A DNA stretch of 64,000 nucleotides from Viola odorata (lineage: Eukaryota; Streptophyta; Magnoliopsida; Malpighiales; Violaceae): NCBI GenBank assembly GCA_963691705.1, contig OY829539.1, forward strand, positions 55,464,327-55,528,326, in the 5' to 3' direction. The position numbers and the translations under genes are program-made. The notes beneath the pieces are model-generated. The model was not told the origin of the DNA. It ran no database searches and worked only from the letters and a program-made list of their open reading frames with translations. Positions 61,913 to 64,000 of this stretch are shown piece by piece; position 1 is the stretch's first letter, and each line of letters opens with the position of its first letter.

Positions 61913-61934
61913 CCATCCCTAGGCCTAGGGATGG
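61913..61934. repeat. Palindrome copy d (in the gag-protease frame)
   Basis: Perfect 22-bp palindrome, identical to copy a. It encodes PSLGLGMD at residues 330-337. Confidence 0.9.
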
Positions 61935-62961
61935 ATGTTCCCTGGGAGGTAAATCTCTCCCACTTCTCAAAGTGATCGCATTCAGTCTGTGCCTTGGGTT
62001 ATCAACAGTGTTTGATGGCAGCTGTCTAGAGGCATTTTGCTGGTTCATAGCAAGCTGCGACACTTGCTTCTGGAGGTCTGCAATGGTGGTTTGGTTTGCT
62101 TGTAAAGTGGCATGTAATGGTTGTAGGATTTGCTTAAGTGTTTCTTCAATAGGTATCTGTGGTGGTGCTGGTAATTGCAGAGGTTGTTGAGGTGGTGGTA
62201 ACTGAGGTACTTGTGGTTGAGTAGGCTGCTGATTTGGTTGGTTATTTTGATAATTTTGCTGGGGTCTAGACTGGAAATTCCTCCACTCAAACGGAGGTTG
62301 TTGCTGATTTGGTCCCCACCCATAGTGAGGGTAGTTCTTCCAGCCTGGATTACTGGTATTGGGGTGCACATTTCCTTGCTGTGGCATGGCAGCATTGACT
62401 TGCTCTGGAGGGTCTACAATGAGAGGGCACTCATGAGTCACATGTCCAATTTGGCAGCAAACTCCACAAGGTACAACTTGCTGTGGTGGAATTTGCTGAA
62501 TTTGAGCAATGGTAGCTGGAAAATTCTTCATAAATGCAGAGACTTCTTCCATGTGTCTCTCTATGACAGCCACGTTCATCCCATTTGTTGAGGTTGAACG
62601 GTCACAAATCCCATTTTGTTGACAATTATCCGCCAAGGTTTGAATGAGAGCTCTTGCTCGACTTGGTGTCAAGTCTAACAAGGCTCCTCCAGTAGCTGAA
62701 TCAAGCTTTTCTTTATCCTTAATGCTCATGCCATCATAAAAGTATTGAATGAGTGATTGTTCAGGCACTCCATGGGTTGGACAGACCTCTTGAAGGTCTT
62801 TAAATCTTTGATGATATTCCCCAAAGGACTCATTACCATGTTGCTGAATGGAAACAAGACTTTTCCTAGCTGCTCCAGTCTTGGTAGCTGACCAATATTT
62901 TTTTAGAAAGGTAGCAGCCATGTCAGCCCAAGAATTAATGGAGTTGTGGAAGACTGAAAAA

Positions 62962-63441
62962 CTAATTCTTGGCTGAATCCTCCAAAGACCATGGAAAAGC
63001 TCTCAACTTAGCTCGTTCAAGACTCACTCCAGCTGGTTTTAGAGCATCACACTCAAACTGAAATTTCTGGAGGTGTTTGTAAGGGTTTTCGGATGCATGT
63101 CCTCGGAATTTGCTGAGGTTGTGCATGACATTTGATTTCACGGCCCAGTCATTTGGTACTAGGCGGTAATTAATACACAAGAAGGACTCCTGTTCGGCTC
63201 CTTGATTGAGCTCCCGAAGGGTAGGTTCAGGTGGATTAGCCATCTCTGGTTGTGCAGGTTCTGCTTCAGGTTCTGATCCTGAGTCTATCCCAAGGCCTTG
63301 GGATGGACTCCCCTCAGCTTCTGAATTTGACCCAGAAGATGAATATTCGCCAAACTTCCTCTTCGATAATCTGATTGCTGTTTCAACTCTTGTAATCTCA
63401 GGAACGTAGGGTAATGGTTGTGAATTACTGGACCTGGTCAT
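62962..63441 (-). pseudogene. Gag N-terminal part, interrupted
   Basis: ATG at 63439-63441. Encodes the acidic N-terminus of an Athila/Tat-like Gag, including INYRLVPNDWAVKSNVMHNL and KFRGHASENPYKHLQKF, the start of the retrotrans_gag capsid region. It stops at a TAG where related Gags have a Trp codon, and about 20 bases further on a small indel moves the rest of Gag into the frame of 60669-62921. So Gag is broken twice within about 30 bases, near 62940-62964. Confidence 0.85.
63281..63310. repeat. Palindrome copy e (in the gag frame)
   Basis: 30-bp palindrome GAGTC-(T/C)ATCC-CAAGGCCTTG-GGATG-GACTC with one mismatched pair. The core is CAAGGCCTTG, a compensated variant of CTAGGCCTAG. It encodes SPSQGLGIDS. 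Confidence 0.88.
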
Positions 63442-63474
63442 GAACAAGAAAAACGAAAATTAGAACTCGTTACC

Positions 63475-63492
63475 TCCCCGGCAACGGCGCCA
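63475..63492 (-). promoter_or_regulatory. Primer-binding site, tRNA-Asp type
   Basis: Minus-strand TGGCGCCGTTGCCGGGGA, complementary to the 3' end of plant tRNA-Asp(GTC), the primer usual for Athila/Tat elements. It lies 5 bases inside the 5' LTR edge at 63498. Confidence 0.88.
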
Positions 63493-63497
63493 ATTTA

Positions 63498-64000
63498 TGA
63501 CAGAGGCGTCGCATGCTCTGCATAAATGTAAGTTCAACTCAGTGCTAAACCACAAAATATAATGTAGATAGTGATGAGAGGATCGAATCCACAGGGAGGA
63601 AATCTTGAATAATTCTTATTTTTTTTGTAAAAACCAAATCGGAACAAAGTTGGGGGGAGTTTTGTGATTGTTACCAAATTAAAAACAGTACTTGAATGTA
63701 AATCAGTGAGTGAAAATAGCATGCACAAATTATAACTGGAAATATAAGTGAAATCAGAGGTAGAGATAATCCTTGGTAGAGATTCTTACAAGGTGATTAT
63801 CCTTTGCAATTGATCATTGACAAAACATTTTCTGAAATGGATTTATAAAGATGTTAAAGGAACAAGAGACACTCTAAATTCCCAGGTTTCCCCCTATACA
63901 AGCCAATTAAAAGAGACACTCTAATAATGACCCAAACTTTCCTAACAATTTCTCAAGGTTTTCCTAAGAGTTGCTGGAAAATTGTAAACACACGGGAAAC
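63498..64000 (-). repeat. 5' LTR, cut by the window edge
   Basis: 503 bases matching 57654 onwards. By eye only two substitutions (positions equivalent to about 57782 and 57954) and one 2-base indel (GAGAAATAAT/GAGATAAT) separate the two LTRs. Confidence 0.92.

Larger units (their letters stand above)
60669..62921 (-). pseudogene. Gag C-terminal part, protease, pre-RT linker and integrase-tail fusion
   Basis: Open frame of 750 codons from the first Met. It continues the Gag of 62962-63441 in another frame. Residues 1-130 are Gag capsid-like (retrotrans_gag); CCHC knuckle at C152, C155, H160, C165; Pro/Gln-rich region 195-265; aspartic protease from about 465 with DLGAG at 481-485 (DLGA, not the usual D-T/S-G-A, is common in Athila/Tat elements) and ILGRPFL at 556-562. 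The linker PNLELKKLPDHLKYSFLG (687-704) normally precedes reverse transcriptase. Instead the frame goes through LGMSLPDPKTNSI to FKDNGQRLKPFYEG (718-731), which looks like the C-terminal tail of Ty3/gypsy integrase, and ends at 750. RT, RNase H and most of integrase are deleted in frame. Confidence 0.85.
57654..64000 (-). mobile_element. Non-autonomous Ty3/gypsy (Athila/Tat-like) LTR retrotransposon
   Basis: Transcribed on the minus strand. Two direct repeats begin with the same TGACAGAGGCGTCGCATGCT: 57654-59192 (3' LTR) and 63498 to beyond the window (5' LTR). Next to the 5' LTR is a primer-binding site for tRNA-Asp; next to the 3' LTR a polypurine tract. The interior encodes Gag with a CCHC knuckle and an aspartic protease of the Athila/Tat kind, but no reverse transcriptase, RNase H or integrase core. 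It resembles TR-GAG elements. Internal length outside the LTRs is about 4.3 kb, against far longer autonomous relatives. Confidence 0.92.

Noticed and set aside
57654..64000. CRISPR-like array from the repeated palindromes
   Set aside because: Only five copies, 0.9-1.9 kb apart, irregular spacing, in a eukaryotic retrotransposon.

Overview
The window is nuclear DNA of a flowering plant, probably a eudicot. The evidence is many short GT-AG introns, plant-specific gene families (an ALA-type flippase, TOUGH/TGH, an NC2-beta/Dr1 homologue, a MIZU-KUSSEI1/DUF617 protein, a plant kinesin-8), AT-rich intergenic DNA and dense plant-type transposable elements. I cannot name the species. Everything here is read by eye, with no alignment or expression data.

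Layout. 1-0.9 kb: the last two exons of an adenine phosphoribosyltransferase (minus). 1.8-5.8 kb: a nest of elements, with two inverted copies of one hAT-type MITE, the second sitting inside a 2.7-kb foldback element, then a truncated Stowaway-like MITE. 6.3-10.4 kb: a 5'-truncated, multiply damaged CTR1/Raf-like kinase pseudogene (minus), followed by a tiny fragment resembling mitochondrial ribosomal protein mL53. 11.3-13.4 kb: a near-perfect inverted repeat with arms of about 475 bp and a further direct copy. 14.6-22.7 kb: a P4-type phospholipid flippase, 11 coding exons (minus). 23.5-25.8 kb: MITEs, one carrying a LINE endonuclease fragment. 26.4-35.1 kb: TGH, 16 coding exons (minus), head-to-head with DR1/NC2-beta at 36.1-39.8 kb (plus). 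41.0-41.8 kb: an intronless MIZ1-like gene (plus). 43.4-49.2 kb: gene-poor DNA with an LTR-like piece, a plastid-DNA insertion holding the 3' exon of trnV-UAC, MITEs and a duplicated degenerate minisatellite. 49.2-53.2 kb: kinesin-8, 7 coding exons (minus). 54.2-57.0 kb: a Pack-MULE-like element carrying a glycine-rich/zinc-knuckle gene fragment, next to a 1.45-kb mariner-type element. 57.65 kb to the end: a very young, non-autonomous Ty3/gypsy (Athila/Tat-like) LTR retrotransposon on the minus strand.

The exon chains built for the flippase (1159 aa), TGH (994 aa), DR1 (156 aa) and the kinesin (769 aa) each sum to a whole number of codons with consistent splice phases, which is good internal support. 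The genes do not form one pathway. They are ordinary housekeeping and developmental genes (lipid asymmetry, microRNA/mRNA processing, transcriptional repression, root tropism, microtubule transport) separated by repeats.

The most unusual part is the retrotransposon. Its gag-protease frame runs in frame through the pre-RT linker straight into what looks like an integrase tail, with reverse transcriptase, RNase H and most of integrase missing. A roughly 20-30-bp palindrome built on CTAGGCCTAG recurs five times (LTR, leader, gag, protease region and exactly at the deletion junction), each coding copy giving a Gly-Leu-Gly-Met/Ile peptide. Its gag frame is broken while its LTRs are almost identical, which suggests recent mobilisation in trans.
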